Source: JAURVT01 sp049059935
Lineage (GTDB): Bacteria > Actinomycetota > Actinomycetes > Propionibacteriales > Nocardioidaceae
DNA: 43,763 nt
NCBI RefSeq assembly: GCF_049059935.1
Contig: NZ_JBMGQR010000033.1
Location: 1-43,763, forward strand
Direction: 5' to 3'
In this document: piece after piece, positions 24,226 through 33,103 of the stretch
Layout of the letters: every line of letters starts with the position of its first letter
Numbering within the stretch: position 1 is the stretch's first letter
Program-made: the position numbers and the translations under genes
The notes under the pieces: model-generated
The model's database searches: none
Seen by the model: the letters and a program-made list of their open reading frames with translations, nothing else
What the model was told of the DNA's origin: nothing

Positions 24226-25986
24226 ATGAGCACCTCGCCGGGTGACGCCGTGCGCGCCCGCTCCCGGTCGCCGCGCGTCCTGCTCGCCCTGGCCGCCGTC
24301 GCGGTCGCGTTCGCCGCCGCCGACACGTACGTCGTGGTGCTGGCGCTGCCCGACATGATGACGTCGGCCGGGCTCGACCTCGACCAGCTGCAACGTGCGG
24401 CGCCCATCGTCTCGGGGTTCCTGCTGGGCTACGTCGGCGTCCTGCCGCTCATCGGGCGCATCGCCGACCTGCGGGGACGTGCGCCCGTGCTGCTCGCCTC
24501 GCTCGTGGTGTTCGCGATCGGCTCGGTGCTCACGGCCGTCGCGTACGACCTCGACACGATGGTCGTGGGCCGGTTCGTCCAGGGCGTGGGCGGCGGTGGG
24601 CTCGTGCCCGCCACCCTGGCCCTCGTCGCCGACCTCTGGCCACCGGAGCGACGCGGGCTGCCGCTCGGCGTCGTCGGGGCGGTCCAGGAGCTGGGCAGCG
24701 TCGTGGGCCCGCTCTACGGGGCGCTCGTGCTCGCCGTCGCCGACTGGCGGGCGATCTTCTGGCTGAACTGCGCGGTCGGCCTGGTGCTGGTCGCGGCGCT
24801 GCTCGCCGTCCGTCCCGACGAGGGCGGCGCGGCTCCGGCCCGGTCGCGCGGACGACCCGACGGGCTCGGGGCCCTGCTGCTCGTGGCGGCGCTCGCGTGC
24901 GTCGCGGTGCTCGAGCTGGAGCCCACGGGCCTGGTCACCGACATCACCTGGGGCCTGGCGTTCCTCCCGACCGTCGGCGACACCCGCTGGACGAGCCCGC
25001 TCGCGATCGCCGTCGTGGTGGTCCTGGGGCTGTTCGTGCTGCGGCAGGCCACCGCCCGACGGCCGCTGCTCGACTGGCGCTCGTGGGGGCCGGTCGTCCG
25101 CACCACCGACCTGCTCGGCGCGCTGCTGCTCGCCGTGGCTCTCGGGGCCGTCGTCGTGGCCTTCGCGTCGGCCGACCCCGAGCAGAGCGCGCTGTCGCCG
25201 CAGGCGCCGTGGCTGCTGTCGGTCGCCGCGCTGTCCGCCGTCGGGTTCGCCTGGCGCCAGCGCGCCGCCCGCTTCCCGCTCGTCCCCCGCGACGCCCTGC
25301 GCGCGCGCCGCGCCTGGGGATCGATCGTGGTGTCGTTCCTGATCGGGTCGGCCCTCATCGCGGCGCTCGTCGACATCCCGTTCTTCGCCCGGATCACGGT
25401 CTACCGCGACTCCCAGCTCGACGCGGCGCTGGTGCTGCTGCGCTTCCTCGTGGCGCTTCCCGTGGGCGCCGTGGTGGGCGGCTGGCTCACCCGGCGCGTG
25501 CGTCCGGGCCCGCTGACCGCTGTGGCGATGCTCGCCGTCGCGGTCTCGTTCGTCGCGATGGCCACCTGGGACCGCGACGCCCTGCTGTCGTGGACGAGCA
25601 CCGTGCCCCTGGTCGTCGCCGGCCTGGGGTTCGGGGTCGCGATCGCGCCCGTCAACGCCGCGCTGCTCGCCTCGACCCGCCGCGAGGCCCACGGGGTCGC
25701 GAGCGCTCTGCTCGTCGTGGCCCGCATGGTCGGCATGCTCGTCGGCATCTCCGCGCTCACCACCATCGGGCTCCAGCGCTTCTACGTCGCGACGCGCGAG
25801 ATCCCGCCCGTCGCCGAGCTGTGCCCCGGCGGCACCACCTGCGGTGCCTACCGCGACGCGCTCGTCGACGCCGGCGTCGTCCAGCTGAGCGCGGTGTTCA
25901 CCGGTGCGGCCGTGTGCGCGGCGCTCGCCGCCGTGCTGGCGCTGGTCCTGCTGCGCCCCGGACGCGGGGACGACGCCGACTCCTGA
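24226..25986 (+). CDS. MFS transporter, P55-like (DHA2-type)
   Basis: A 586-residue permease with about 14 membrane helices. It has the MFS loop 2-3 motif as GRIADLRGRAPVLL, the helix 4 motif VVGRFVQGVGGGGLVPA and the helix 5 segment GAVQELGSVVGPL. Near the C-terminus a 35-residue hydrophilic stretch with two Cys (ELCPGGTTCGAY) separates the last two helices; P55 has a comparable periplasmic extension thought to contact lipid cargo. Homology and gene order with the upstream LprG-like lipoprotein make this the P55 (Rv1410c) counterpart, an exporter of triacylglyceride-like envelope lipids. P55 deletion mutants are also drug-sensitive, so drug efflux annotation would be secondary. Confidence 0.85.
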   Translation: MSTSPGDAVRARSRSPRVLLALAAVAVAFAAADTYVVVLALPDMMTSAGLDLDQLQRAAPIVSGFLLGYVGVLPLIGRIADLRGRAPVLLASLVVFAIGSVLTAVAYDLDTMVVGRFVQGVGGGGLVPATLALVADLWPPERRGLPLGVVGAVQELGSVVGPLYGALVLAVADWRAIFWLNCAVGLVLVAALLAVRPDEGGAAPARSRGRPDGLGALLLVAALACVAVLELEPTGLVTDITWGLAFLPTVGDTRWTSPLAIAVVVVLGLFVLRQATARRPLLDWRSWGPVVRTTDLLGALLLAVALGAVVVAFASADPEQSALSPQAPWLLSVAALSAVGFAWRQRAARFPLVPRDALRARRAWGSIVVSFLIGSALIAALVDIPFFARITVYRDSQLDAALVLLRFLVALPVGAVVGGWLTRRVRPGPLTAVAMLAVAVSFVAMATWDRDALLSWTSTVPLVVAGLGFGVAIAPVNAALLASTRREAHGVASALLVVARMVGMLVGISALTTIGLQRFYVATREIPPVAELCPGGTTCGAYRDALVDAGVVQLSAVFTGAAVCAALAAVLALVLLRPGRGDDADS

Positions 25987-26042
25987 GCGTGGTCCGCCTC
26001 ACGTGACGCGCGCGAGCCGCCGGCCGTCGGTACGGTGTCGCC

Positions 26043-26549
26043 GTGACCGACTCGACGCACGACTTCGACGACCTGCTCCAGGCCAACCGGACCTTCGCCG
26101 ACCACTTCGACCTCGCCGGCTTCGACGGCGTCGCCCGCGCGGGCGTCGCCATGGTGACCTGCATGGACTCCCGGATCGACCCGCTCGGCATGATCGGCCT
26201 GAAGCCGGGCGACGCCAAGATCCTGCGCAACCCCGGCGGACGCGTCACCGACCAGGTGCTGGTCGCGCTCACCCTCGGCGCCAACCTGCTCGGGGTCGAG
26301 CGCGTCATGGTCGTCCAGCACACGCGCTGCGCGATGGCGTCGGGCACCGAGGTCGAGCTGCGCGACCGCCTCACCGAGGCCTCGGGCAGGGACGCGTCGT
26401 GGATGACGCTGGGCGTCATCACCGACCAGCGCGCCGACATCGCCGACGAGGTCCACAAGGTCCACGCCCACCCGCTCATCTCCGACTCGGTGGTCGTGGG
26501 CGGGTTCCTCTACGACGTCGACTCCGGCCTGCTCGAGCAGGTCGTCTGA
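26043..26549 (+). CDS. Beta-class carbonic anhydrase
   Basis: A 168-residue zinc enzyme interconverting CO2 and bicarbonate, similar in size to Rv1284. Zinc ligands are Cys40 (CMDSR, with the Asp42/Arg44 dyad), His93 and Cys96 (QHTRCAM). The order Cys-Asp-x-Arg followed by His-x2-Cys is diagnostic of the beta class. The glycine-rich segment RNPGGRVTD lies between them. No signal peptide, so cytosolic. The GTG start has TACGGT 6 nt upstream (26031-26036) and no Shine-Dalgarno. It converges on parE with a perfect hairpin between the stops. Confidence 0.9.
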   Translation: MTDSTHDFDDLLQANRTFADHFDLAGFDGVARAGVAMVTCMDSRIDPLGMIGLKPGDAKILRNPGGRVTDQVLVALTLGANLLGVERVMVVQHTRCAMASGTEVELRDRLTEASGRDASWMTLGVITDQRADIADEVHKVHAHPLISDSVVVGGFLYDVDSGLLEQVV

Positions 26550-26558
26550 CCGTCGCCG

Positions 26559-26586
26559 CGACGGCGCCCGGACCGGGGCGCCGTCG
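26559..26586. terminator. Perfect 11-bp hairpin between carbonic anhydrase and parE
   Basis: CGACGGCGCCC at 26559-26569 pairs with GGGCGCCGTCG at 26576-26586, loop GGACCG. It lies between convergent stops (26549 and 26593), so it works from both directions. Confidence 0.8.
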
Positions 26587-26592
26587 CCGGCC

Positions 26593-28650
26593 TCAGTAGT
26601 CGAGCTCGTCGTCGCCGATGCGCTCACCGTTGGCGACGATGAAGTCCTTGCGCGGGGCGACCTCGTTGCCCATGAGCAGCTCGAAGACGCTGCTCGCCTG
26701 CTCGGCGTCGTCGACGGTGAGCCGGCGCAGGGTGCGCTGCCGGGGGTCCATCGTGGTCTCGCGCAGCTGGCCCGAGCTCATCTCGCCCAGGCCCTTGTAG
26801 CGCTGGATGGGGTCCTTCCAGCGCAGGTTCTTCTTGCGCAGCTCGGCGAGGCGACGCTGCAGCTCGGTGTCGGAGTGGGTGTAGACGTACTTGTCCTGGC
26901 CCTTGCGAGGGTTGGTCAGCTCGATCCGGTGCAGCGGGGGCACGGCGGTGTAGACGCGCCCGGCCTGCACCAGCTCGGGCATGTACCGGAAGAACAGCGT
27001 GGCGAGCAGGCAGCGGATGTGGGCGCCGTCGGAGTCGGCGTCGGCCATGAAGATGATCCGGCCGTAGCGGCGGGCGTCGAGGTCGAACGTGCGACCCGAC
27101 CCGGCGCCGACCACCTGGATGATCGACGCGCACTCGACGTTCTTCAGCATGTCGGCCACGGAGGCCTTCTGGACGTTGAGGATCTTGCCGCGGATGGGCA
27201 GCAGTGCCTGGAACTCCGAGTCGCGGGCCGTCTTGGCGGTGCCCAGCGCGGAGTCGCCCTCGACGATGAACAGCTCGCCGCGGTCGACGTCGTTGCTGCG
27301 GCAGTCGGCCAGCTTGGCCGGCAGCGCCGACGACTCCAGCGCGTTCTTGCGGCGCTGGGTGTCGCGCTGCTGACGGGCCAGGACGCGGGTGCGCGCCGCC
27401 GCGATGACCTTCTCGAGCACCTGGCGGGCCTGGGCCTTCTGCGCGGTGCGGGTGGAGGTGAGGAACGCCTTGAGCTCGCGGGCCACCACCTGGTTGACGA
27501 TCTTGGTGACCGCCGGCGTGCCCAGCACCTCCTTGGTCTGGCCCTCGAACTGCGGCTCGGCCAGCCGGACGGTGACGACGGCGGTGATGCCCTCGAGCAC
27601 GTCGTCCTTGATCACGTCGGGGTCGGTGGCCTTGGTCAGCTTGGTCTGGCCGAGCACGTCGTTGAGCGTCTTGGTGAGCGCCCGCTCGAAGCCGTTGACG
27701 TGGGTGCCGCCCTTGGGCGTGGCGATGATGTTGACGAAGCTGCGGACGTGGTTCTCGTACCCGGTGCCCCAGCGGACGGCGACGTCGACGCCGAGGTCGC
27801 GCTCGACGTCCTGCGGCGTCATGTGGCCGGCGTCGTCGAGCATGGGCACGGTCTCCACGAACGATCCGGTGCCCTGGAGGCGGACGACGTCGGTGACGGG
27901 CTCGTCGGTGGCGAGGAACTCGCAGAACTCGGTGATGCCGCCGTCGTGCCGGAACTTCTCCTCGCGACCCTCGGGGCCGCGGTGGTCGCGGATGACGAGC
28001 TCGAGGCCGGGCACCAGGAACGAGGTCTGGCGGGCGCGACCGACCAGCTCCTCGTAGGAGAACTCGGCGCCCTTGATGAAGATCTGCGGGTCGGCCCAGT
28101 AGCGGACGCGGGTGCCGGTGACGGTCTTCTTGACGCGGCCGACCTTGTGCAGGGTGTTGTCGGGCGTGAACGGCGCGTCGGGGCCGTCGCCGTCGAAGAC
28201 CCCCGGGACACCGCGCCGGAACGACATCGCCCACGTGGCGCCGCCCTTGTCGACCTGGACGTCCAGGCGCGACGACAGCGCGTTGACCACGGACGCGCCC
28301 ACGCCGTGCAGGCCGCCGGTGGCGACGTACGAGCCGCCGCCGAACTTCCCGCCCGCGTGCAGCTTGGTGTAGACGACCTCGACGCCCGTCAGCCCGGTCT
28401 TGGGCTCGATGTCGACCGGGACGCCACGGCCGTTGTCGAGCACCTCGACCGAGTCGTCGGGGTGCAGGACGACCTCGATGGCGTCGCCGTGCTGCGACAG
28501 CGCCTCGTCGACCGAGTTGTCGATGATCTCCCACAGGCAGTGCATGAGCCCGCGGGTGTCGGTGGACCCGACGTACATGCCGGGACGCTTGCGGACGGCC
28601 TCGAGCCCCTCGAGGACGAGGAGGTTGCGGGCGTCGTAGGCGGTGGCGAT
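26593..28650 (-). CDS. parE: DNA topoisomerase IV subunit B (type IIA ATPase, GyrB/ParE family), probable ATC start
   Basis: A 685-residue ATPase subunit. GHKL motifs: EIIDNSVDEA, DNGRGVPV, GGLHGVGASVVNAL. TOPRIM motifs: EGDSALGTAK and FMADADSDGAHI, with the C-terminal YKGLGEMSSGQLRETTMDP. EGDSALG instead of EGDSAGG is the form I associate with actinobacterial ParE. No ATG, GTG, TTG or CTG lies in frame between 28650 and an ATG at 28788. GAGGGAG sits 7 nt before an ATC codon (28648-28650), which is followed by ATAYDARNLLVLEGL, the normal beginning of the family. TAGATT at 28695-28700 would put the transcript start downstream of the 28788 ATG. Initiation at ATC is therefore the best reading; the alternative is a 46-residue unconserved extension. 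Confidence 0.88.
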   Translation of the reverse strand: MATAYDARNLLVLEGLEAVRKRPGMYVGSTDTRGLMHCLWEIIDNSVDEALSQHGDAIEVVLHPDDSVEVLDNGRGVPVDIEPKTGLTGVEVVYTKLHAGGKFGGGSYVATGGLHGVGASVVNALSSRLDVQVDKGGATWAMSFRRGVPGVFDGDGPDAPFTPDNTLHKVGRVKKTVTGTRVRYWADPQIFIKGAEFSYEELVGRARQTSFLVPGLELVIRDHRGPEGREEKFRHDGGITEFCEFLATDEPVTDVVRLQGTGSFVETVPMLDDAGHMTPQDVERDLGVDVAVRWGTGYENHVRSFVNIIATPKGGTHVNGFERALTKTLNDVLGQTKLTKATDPDVIKDDVLEGITAVVTVRLAEPQFEGQTKEVLGTPAVTKIVNQVVARELKAFLTSTRTAQKAQARQVLEKVIAAARTRVLARQQRDTQRRKNALESSALPAKLADCRSNDVDRGELFIVEGDSALGTAKTARDSEFQALLPIRGKILNVQKASVADMLKNVECASIIQVVGAGSGRTFDLDARRYGRIIFMADADSDGAHIRCLLATLFFRYMPELVQAGRVYTAVPPLHRIELTNPRKGQDKYVYTHSDTELQRRLAELRKKNLRWKDPIQRYKGLGEMSSGQLRETTMDPRQRTLRRLTVDDAEQASSVFELLMGNEVAPRKDFIVANGERIGDDELDY

Positions 28651-28958
28651 GGCGGTGCTCCCTCGGGCGTGCGGCGGTGGTCCGGTGCCTGCTGAATCTA
28701 CCGTCCGCCGCCGACGGTGCCGCGGGACACGCCCGCCGATCCGTGGGATGAGCGGCGCGACGGCCCGGACTGGGGGATGATGAGGCATCGGCCGGTACGG
28801 TCGGTACGGACGGCTCCCGCGGCTCCAGGTGCGAGGTCGTCCCGGTCTCCGGCCCGTGTCGTGGGTCATAGAGGCGGACCGGGATGATCGGTGCGTGGTT
28901 GGATGTTGAGGAAGTCGTGGCCACCAGTCCACTGCATTTCCAGGAGAAGAGGTCAGAC
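28651..28958. promoter_or_regulatory. Divergent regulatory region between parE and DUF7455
   Basis: 308 nt without a convincing gene. On the parE side, a -10-like TAGATT (28695-28700, minus strand) and the GAGGGAG Shine-Dalgarno imply a leader of about 35-40 nt; no good -35 hexamer is seen. Around 28791-28810 there is a tandem GGTACGGTCGGTACGG stretch. On the plus side, GGAGAAGAGG before the DUF7455 GTG is the ribosome site; its promoter is not clear to me. Confidence 0.4.
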
Positions 28959-29189
28959 GTGACGACGACCGTTGCCCCACCTGCTGCCCTCAACGCCAGC
29001 GACCGCTGCGACCGTTGTGGAGCACAGGCCTACGTCCGTGCCGAGCTCGCGGGCGGTGGTGAGCTGCTGTTCTGCGCGCACCACGCGCGCAAGCACGAGG
29101 ACAAGCTCCGCGAGATCGCGGTGACCATCCACGACGAGTCCGGCAAGCTCGAGCAGACCCCGCACATCGCCGACGACGACGGGCGCTGA
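28959..29189 (+). CDS. DUF7455 small zinc-binding protein
   Basis: A 76-residue protein. Its centre carries a zinc-binding pattern CDRCGAQAYV...LLFCAHHARKH, i.e. C-x2-C and C-x2-H/H. The C-terminal part is a charged helix (EDKLREIAVTIHDESG). Homologues are widespread in actinobacteria next to sigma factor genes, and the function is unknown to me. The GTG start (VTTTVAPPAALNASDRCDRC) is supported by GGAGAAGAGG about 8 nt upstream and by conservation beginning there, so the longer frame from 28884 is not used. Confidence 0.82.
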   Translation: MTTTVAPPAALNASDRCDRCGAQAYVRAELAGGGELLFCAHHARKHEDKLREIAVTIHDESGKLEQTPHIADDDGR

Positions 29190-29268
29190 CCACCCGTCCC
29201 ACCGCATCCACGCACGACCCTGGGCCGCCAGGTCCGGGGTCGTCGTGCGTCCGGGGCATGATGAGGTC

Positions 29269-29754
29269 GTGAGCGTGACGGGCGAGGTCGTCGTGGGCCT
29301 GGTGGTCCTCGTGGGGCTCGTCGGCATCCTCGTCCCGGTCCTGCCCGGGGCCGCCCTGGTCTGGGCCGCCATCGCCGTCTGGGCGTTCGCCACCGGGGAG
29401 GCCGCCGGATGGTGGGTCCTCGCCGGCGCCACGGTGCTCACCGTGGGCGCCTTCGTGGTCAAGCTGGCCTGGCCCGGACGCCGCCTCACGCGCGCCGGGG
29501 TGCCGGGGCGGGCCCTGGTCGCGGGCGGGGTGGTCGGCGTGGTCGGGTTCTTCGTGGTCCCGGTCGTCGGCCTGTTCCTGGGGTTCCCGCTCGGCGTCTG
29601 GGCACACGAGCGCGCCCGGCTGCGCGACGGACGGGCGGCCTGGGACGCCACCGTCCACGCCCTGCGGGCCACCGGCCTGTCGATCCTGGTCGAGCTGGCC
29701 GGGTCGCTGCTGTCGGCCGGCTTGTGGCTCGTCGGCGTGCTGGTCCTGACCTGA
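29269..29754 (+). CDS. DUF456 family membrane protein
   Basis: A 161-residue membrane protein with about four hydrophobic segments. The first hairpin contains GILVPVLPGAALVW, a DUF456 hallmark, and a second hydrophobic pair follows a basic loop (WPGRRLTRAGVPGR). Glycine-zipper-like repeats (GLVVLVGLVG; VGVVGFFVV) support tight helix packing. The function is unknown. CATGAT lies 6 nt before the GTG (29257-29262) and a GAGG sits between them, so it could be leaderless or have a weak Shine-Dalgarno. It converges on the HEAT-repeat gene with 4 nt between stops. Confidence 0.8.
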   Translation: MSVTGEVVVGLVVLVGLVGILVPVLPGAALVWAAIAVWAFATGEAAGWWVLAGATVLTVGAFVVKLAWPGRRLTRAGVPGRALVAGGVVGVVGFFVVPVVGLFLGFPLGVWAHERARLRDGRAAWDATVHALRATGLSILVELAGSLLSAGLWLVGVLVLT

Positions 29755-29765
29755 CCGGTCAGGAC
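29743..29765. terminator. Hairpin overlapping both stops of convergent DUF456/HEAT genes
   Basis: GTCCTGAC at 29743-29750 pairs with GTCAGGAC at 29758-29765 (8 bp, 7-nt loop). An alternative 14-nt perfect palindrome CCTGACCGGTCAGG occupies 29750-29763. Both stop codons (TGA 29752-29754; minus-strand TGA at 29759-29761) lie inside. Confidence 0.6.
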
Positions 29766-30331
29766 GAGACGAGGTCGAGCCGGCGCCGCAGCGTGCGGAC
29801 GGCCGTGCTGGCCGCGACGCGCACCTTGGTGTCGCGCGTGACCAGGGAGTCGAGCGCGGCGACGTGCTCGGACTCCCCCACCGAGCCGCTGGCTCGGATC
29901 GCCGCCACCTGCACGCGCGGCTCCTCGTCGGCGATCAGGTCGAGCAGCGCCTCGGCCGCCGACCCGACCTCGTGGTGGAGGACGACCTTGGCCGCCATCT
30001 CGCGCACGCGCCAGTGGTCGTCGTGCAGCGCCGCGACCACCACGGGCTCGGCGTAGTCCTCCCAGACGTAGAGCAGTCCGCGCGCTCCCCAGGTGCGCGG
30101 CCAGTGCGTCTGGACGCGCTCCTCGAGGTGGCCGCGCTCCATCTGGTAGATGGCGCTGTCGCCGGCCAGGAACGTCAGCGGCACGGGCAGGCGGTCGAAG
30201 TCCAGCATCCCCTCGAGCGTCGCGAGGCAGGTGTCGATCGTGGCGTGCCGGCCGTACGCCTCGATCGCCTCGGCGATCAGGACGCGCGGGGCCGCGGCGA
30301 GGTCGACCGGATCGGGACACACGCTCGTCAC
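29759..30331 (-). CDS. HEAT-repeat domain protein
   Basis: A 190-residue soluble protein. The C-terminal half is made of tandem alpha-helical HEAT/PBS-lyase-type repeats (DHWRVREMAAKVVLHHEV; EEPRVQVAAIRASGSVGE; DTKVRVAASTAVRTLRRR), usually protein-protein scaffolds. The N-terminal half contains IDTCLATLEGMLDFDRLPVPL and WGARGLLYVWEDYAEPVV and is not recognised. The GTG start is the first in frame; no clear -10 at 6-7 nt or Shine-Dalgarno, so it may be one or two codons off. It is followed closely by a convergent gene and preceded 45 nt upstream by rhomboid. Confidence 0.72.
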   Translation of the reverse strand: MTSVCPDPVDLAAAPRVLIAEAIEAYGRHATIDTCLATLEGMLDFDRLPVPLTFLAGDSAIYQMERGHLEERVQTHWPRTWGARGLLYVWEDYAEPVVVAALHDDHWRVREMAAKVVLHHEVGSAAEALLDLIADEEPRVQVAAIRASGSVGESEHVAALDSLVTRDTKVRVAASTAVRTLRRRLDLVSS

Positions 30332-30376
30332 GCTCTCACATCCACCCGCGGGACCGGTGCGCGCGTGACCGTCGTC

Positions 30377-30982
30377 TCAGACCGCGCGGAACCGCGAACG
30401 GGTGAGGCCGCGCGACAGCCACCAGGCCATCAGGACCCCCGCGAGCGCGCCGCAGAGGTGGCCCTGCCAGGAGATGCCCGGCTGACCGGGGAGCACGCCC
30501 CAGACGATGCCGCCGTAGAGGACGGCGACGGCCACCGCGACGGCGATGTTGAGCAGCCGCCGGGCCAGCAGCCCCCAGGTGACCAGGAACGCGGCGTACC
30601 CGTAGACGACGCCGCTCGCGCCGATGTGGATCGTGCCGGGGGTGGCGATCAGCCAGGTGCCGAGCCCGCCGAACAGCGCGATGCCGATCGTCGCGGCCCA
30701 GAAGTGGCGCGTGGTGACCGCGATCAGGATCCCCATCACGACGAACGCGCCCGTGTTGGCGATCAGGTGCGAGAAGTCGGCGTGCAGGAACGGGGAGGCG
30801 ACGATGCCGAACAGCCCGGACTCGGCGCGCGGGTAGATGCCGTTGGCGTCGAAGTTCGTGCCGGGCAGGGTGTCGACGGCCTCCACCGCCCACATCAGCG
30901 CGACGAGGACGAGCACCGGCACGGCCGAGCCCATCGTGGTGGCGACGACCCCGCGTCCCCGAGCGTTCACCGGCTGCGACAT
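30377..30982 (-). CDS. Rhomboid family intramembrane serine protease
   Basis: A 201-residue protein with six to seven membrane helices. The catalytic dyad is Ser123 in GASGVVYGY and His175 in SWQGHLCGALAG. The oxyanion/L1 region has HADFSHLIANT with His72 and Asn76, the usual supporting residues. These proteases cut substrates within the membrane; substrates here are unknown. TACGCT lies 6 nt before the ATG (30989-30994) with no Shine-Dalgarno, so the message is likely leaderless. It is downstream of sigA on the same strand but separated by 102 nt with a tandem hairpin, so co-transcription is doubtful. Confidence 0.9.
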   Translation of the reverse strand: MSQPVNARGRGVVATTMGSAVPVLVLVALMWAVEAVDTLPGTNFDANGIYPRAESGLFGIVASPFLHADFSHLIANTGAFVVMGILIAVTTRHFWAATIGIALFGGLGTWLIATPGTIHIGASGVVYGYAAFLVTWGLLARRLLNIAVAVAVAVLYGGIVWGVLPGQPGISWQGHLCGALAGVLMAWWLSRGLTRSRFRAV

Positions 30983-31030
30983 GACCCCAGCGTACGGGCG
31001 CGTGGTGAGCCTCAGGAGTCGTCGCGGACG

Positions 31031-31077
31031 GCGCCCTCGCGCAGGGCGCGGTCGCCCTGCACCGGGCTGCGCCCGGT
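31031..31077 (-). terminator. Tandem hairpins downstream of sigA
   Basis: Closest to the gene: ACCGGGC at 31061-31067 and GCCCGGT at 31071-31077, a 7-bp stem with 3-nt loop, 7 nt past the sigA stop. Next: GCGCCCT at 31031-31037 and AGGGCGC at 31043-31049, 7 bp with a 5-nt loop. Two adjacent GC stems without a U-tract suit a strong actinobacterial terminator. Confidence 0.65.
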
Positions 31078-31084
31078 CGACGAC

Positions 31085-32341
<1,257 letters not shown>

Positions 32342-32485
32342 GTGGCGACTCCCCTTGGCTCGTGCACGCCGAGCCCTCGATTTTGGTGCATGGGCGCGGC
32401 AGGACCCGCTCAGGTCAACCGCACCGGTCCCAGTGTGCCACGCACCTGGGGGTCACGCACATGCGGCTCCCCGTGGCCGCGGCCG

Positions 32486-32503
32486 TCCCTGCGATGGCAG
32501 GGA
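32486..32503 (-). terminator. Hairpin downstream of universal stress protein gene
   Basis: TCCCTGC at 32486-32492 pairs with GCAGGGA at 32497-32503, loop GATG. It begins 3 nt beyond the minus-strand stop and separates the gene from sigA, which is transcribed the same way. Confidence 0.65.
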
Positions 32504-32505
32504 TG

Positions 32506-32907
32506 TCAGGCGGACTTGACCGCCAGGACCGGGCAGGGCGAGTCCAGCAGGACGCGCTGGGCGTTGCTGCCCAGGATCAGCTTGCCGACCGGCGAGCGCC
32601 GACGCAGGCCGATGACGATGAAGTCGGCGGCGACGTCGTCGGCGACCCGGATCAGGTCGTCGGCGGGGTCCATGCCGCGCACCAGCTGGCGGATCTCGTG
32701 CTCGACGCCGGAGTCCTTGAGGCGGTCGCGGACGTCCTGCAGCTGCTGCTCGGTCTCGAGGGCGTCCTCGCGGTCGAAGTCGCGCCCACCGCGGTGGGAG
32801 TTGACCACGACGAGCCGCGACCCGCGCAGCTTGGCCTCCTCGGTCGCACGCGTGAGCGCGGCGTCACCCTCGGGCTTGGGGACGTATCCGACGACGATGG
32901 TGCCCAT
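32506..32907 (-). CDS. Universal stress protein (UspA family)
   Basis: A 133-residue single-domain Usp. The first strand is GTIVVGYVPKPEGD. The C-terminal part holds the ATP-loop signature G-(R-R-R-S-P-V)-G-x9-GS as IGLRRRSPVGKLILGSNA followed by VLLDSPCPVLAVK, so it probably binds ATP. The start ATG is set by GGAGGAG just upstream. A possible promoter is TAGGGT (minus strand, 32976-32981) with a poor -35 (32998-33003), giving a leader near 70 nt. That is long compared with its neighbours. It is the gene immediately upstream of sigA but separated from it by a hairpin. Confidence 0.88.
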   Translation of the reverse strand: MGTIVVGYVPKPEGDAALTRATEEAKLRGSRLVVVNSHRGGRDFDREDALETEQQLQDVRDRLKDSGVEHEIRQLVRGMDPADDLIRVADDVAADFIVIGLRRRSPVGKLILGSNAQRVLLDSPCPVLAVKSA

Positions 32908-33103
32908 GGGGGTCTCCTCCTGGTTCAGGCGCACCGGCCCGTGACGGGACTGGCTCGAGCGGTGCGGCGGGAGCAACCCTAGGCCATCTCGGACACCATC
33001 CACGACCTGTCCTGTGGACAGCCGTCACGACGCCTCCGCGGGACCCATGCTGGTCGGCGAGCCTCCGCGACCGCGGGGGTGTCGGTCGAGCAGGGAGGTG
33101 CAG

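Noticed and set aside
28651..28788. N-terminal extension of ParE from ATG 28788
   Set aside because: 46 Pro/Arg-rich residues not expected in the family, no Shine-Dalgarno, and a -10-like site lies downstream of it.
32938..32948. CCCGTGACGGG dyad in the usp leader as a DosR-type operator
   Set aside because: It does not match the DosR consensus half-sites and is inside the leader; may be chance.
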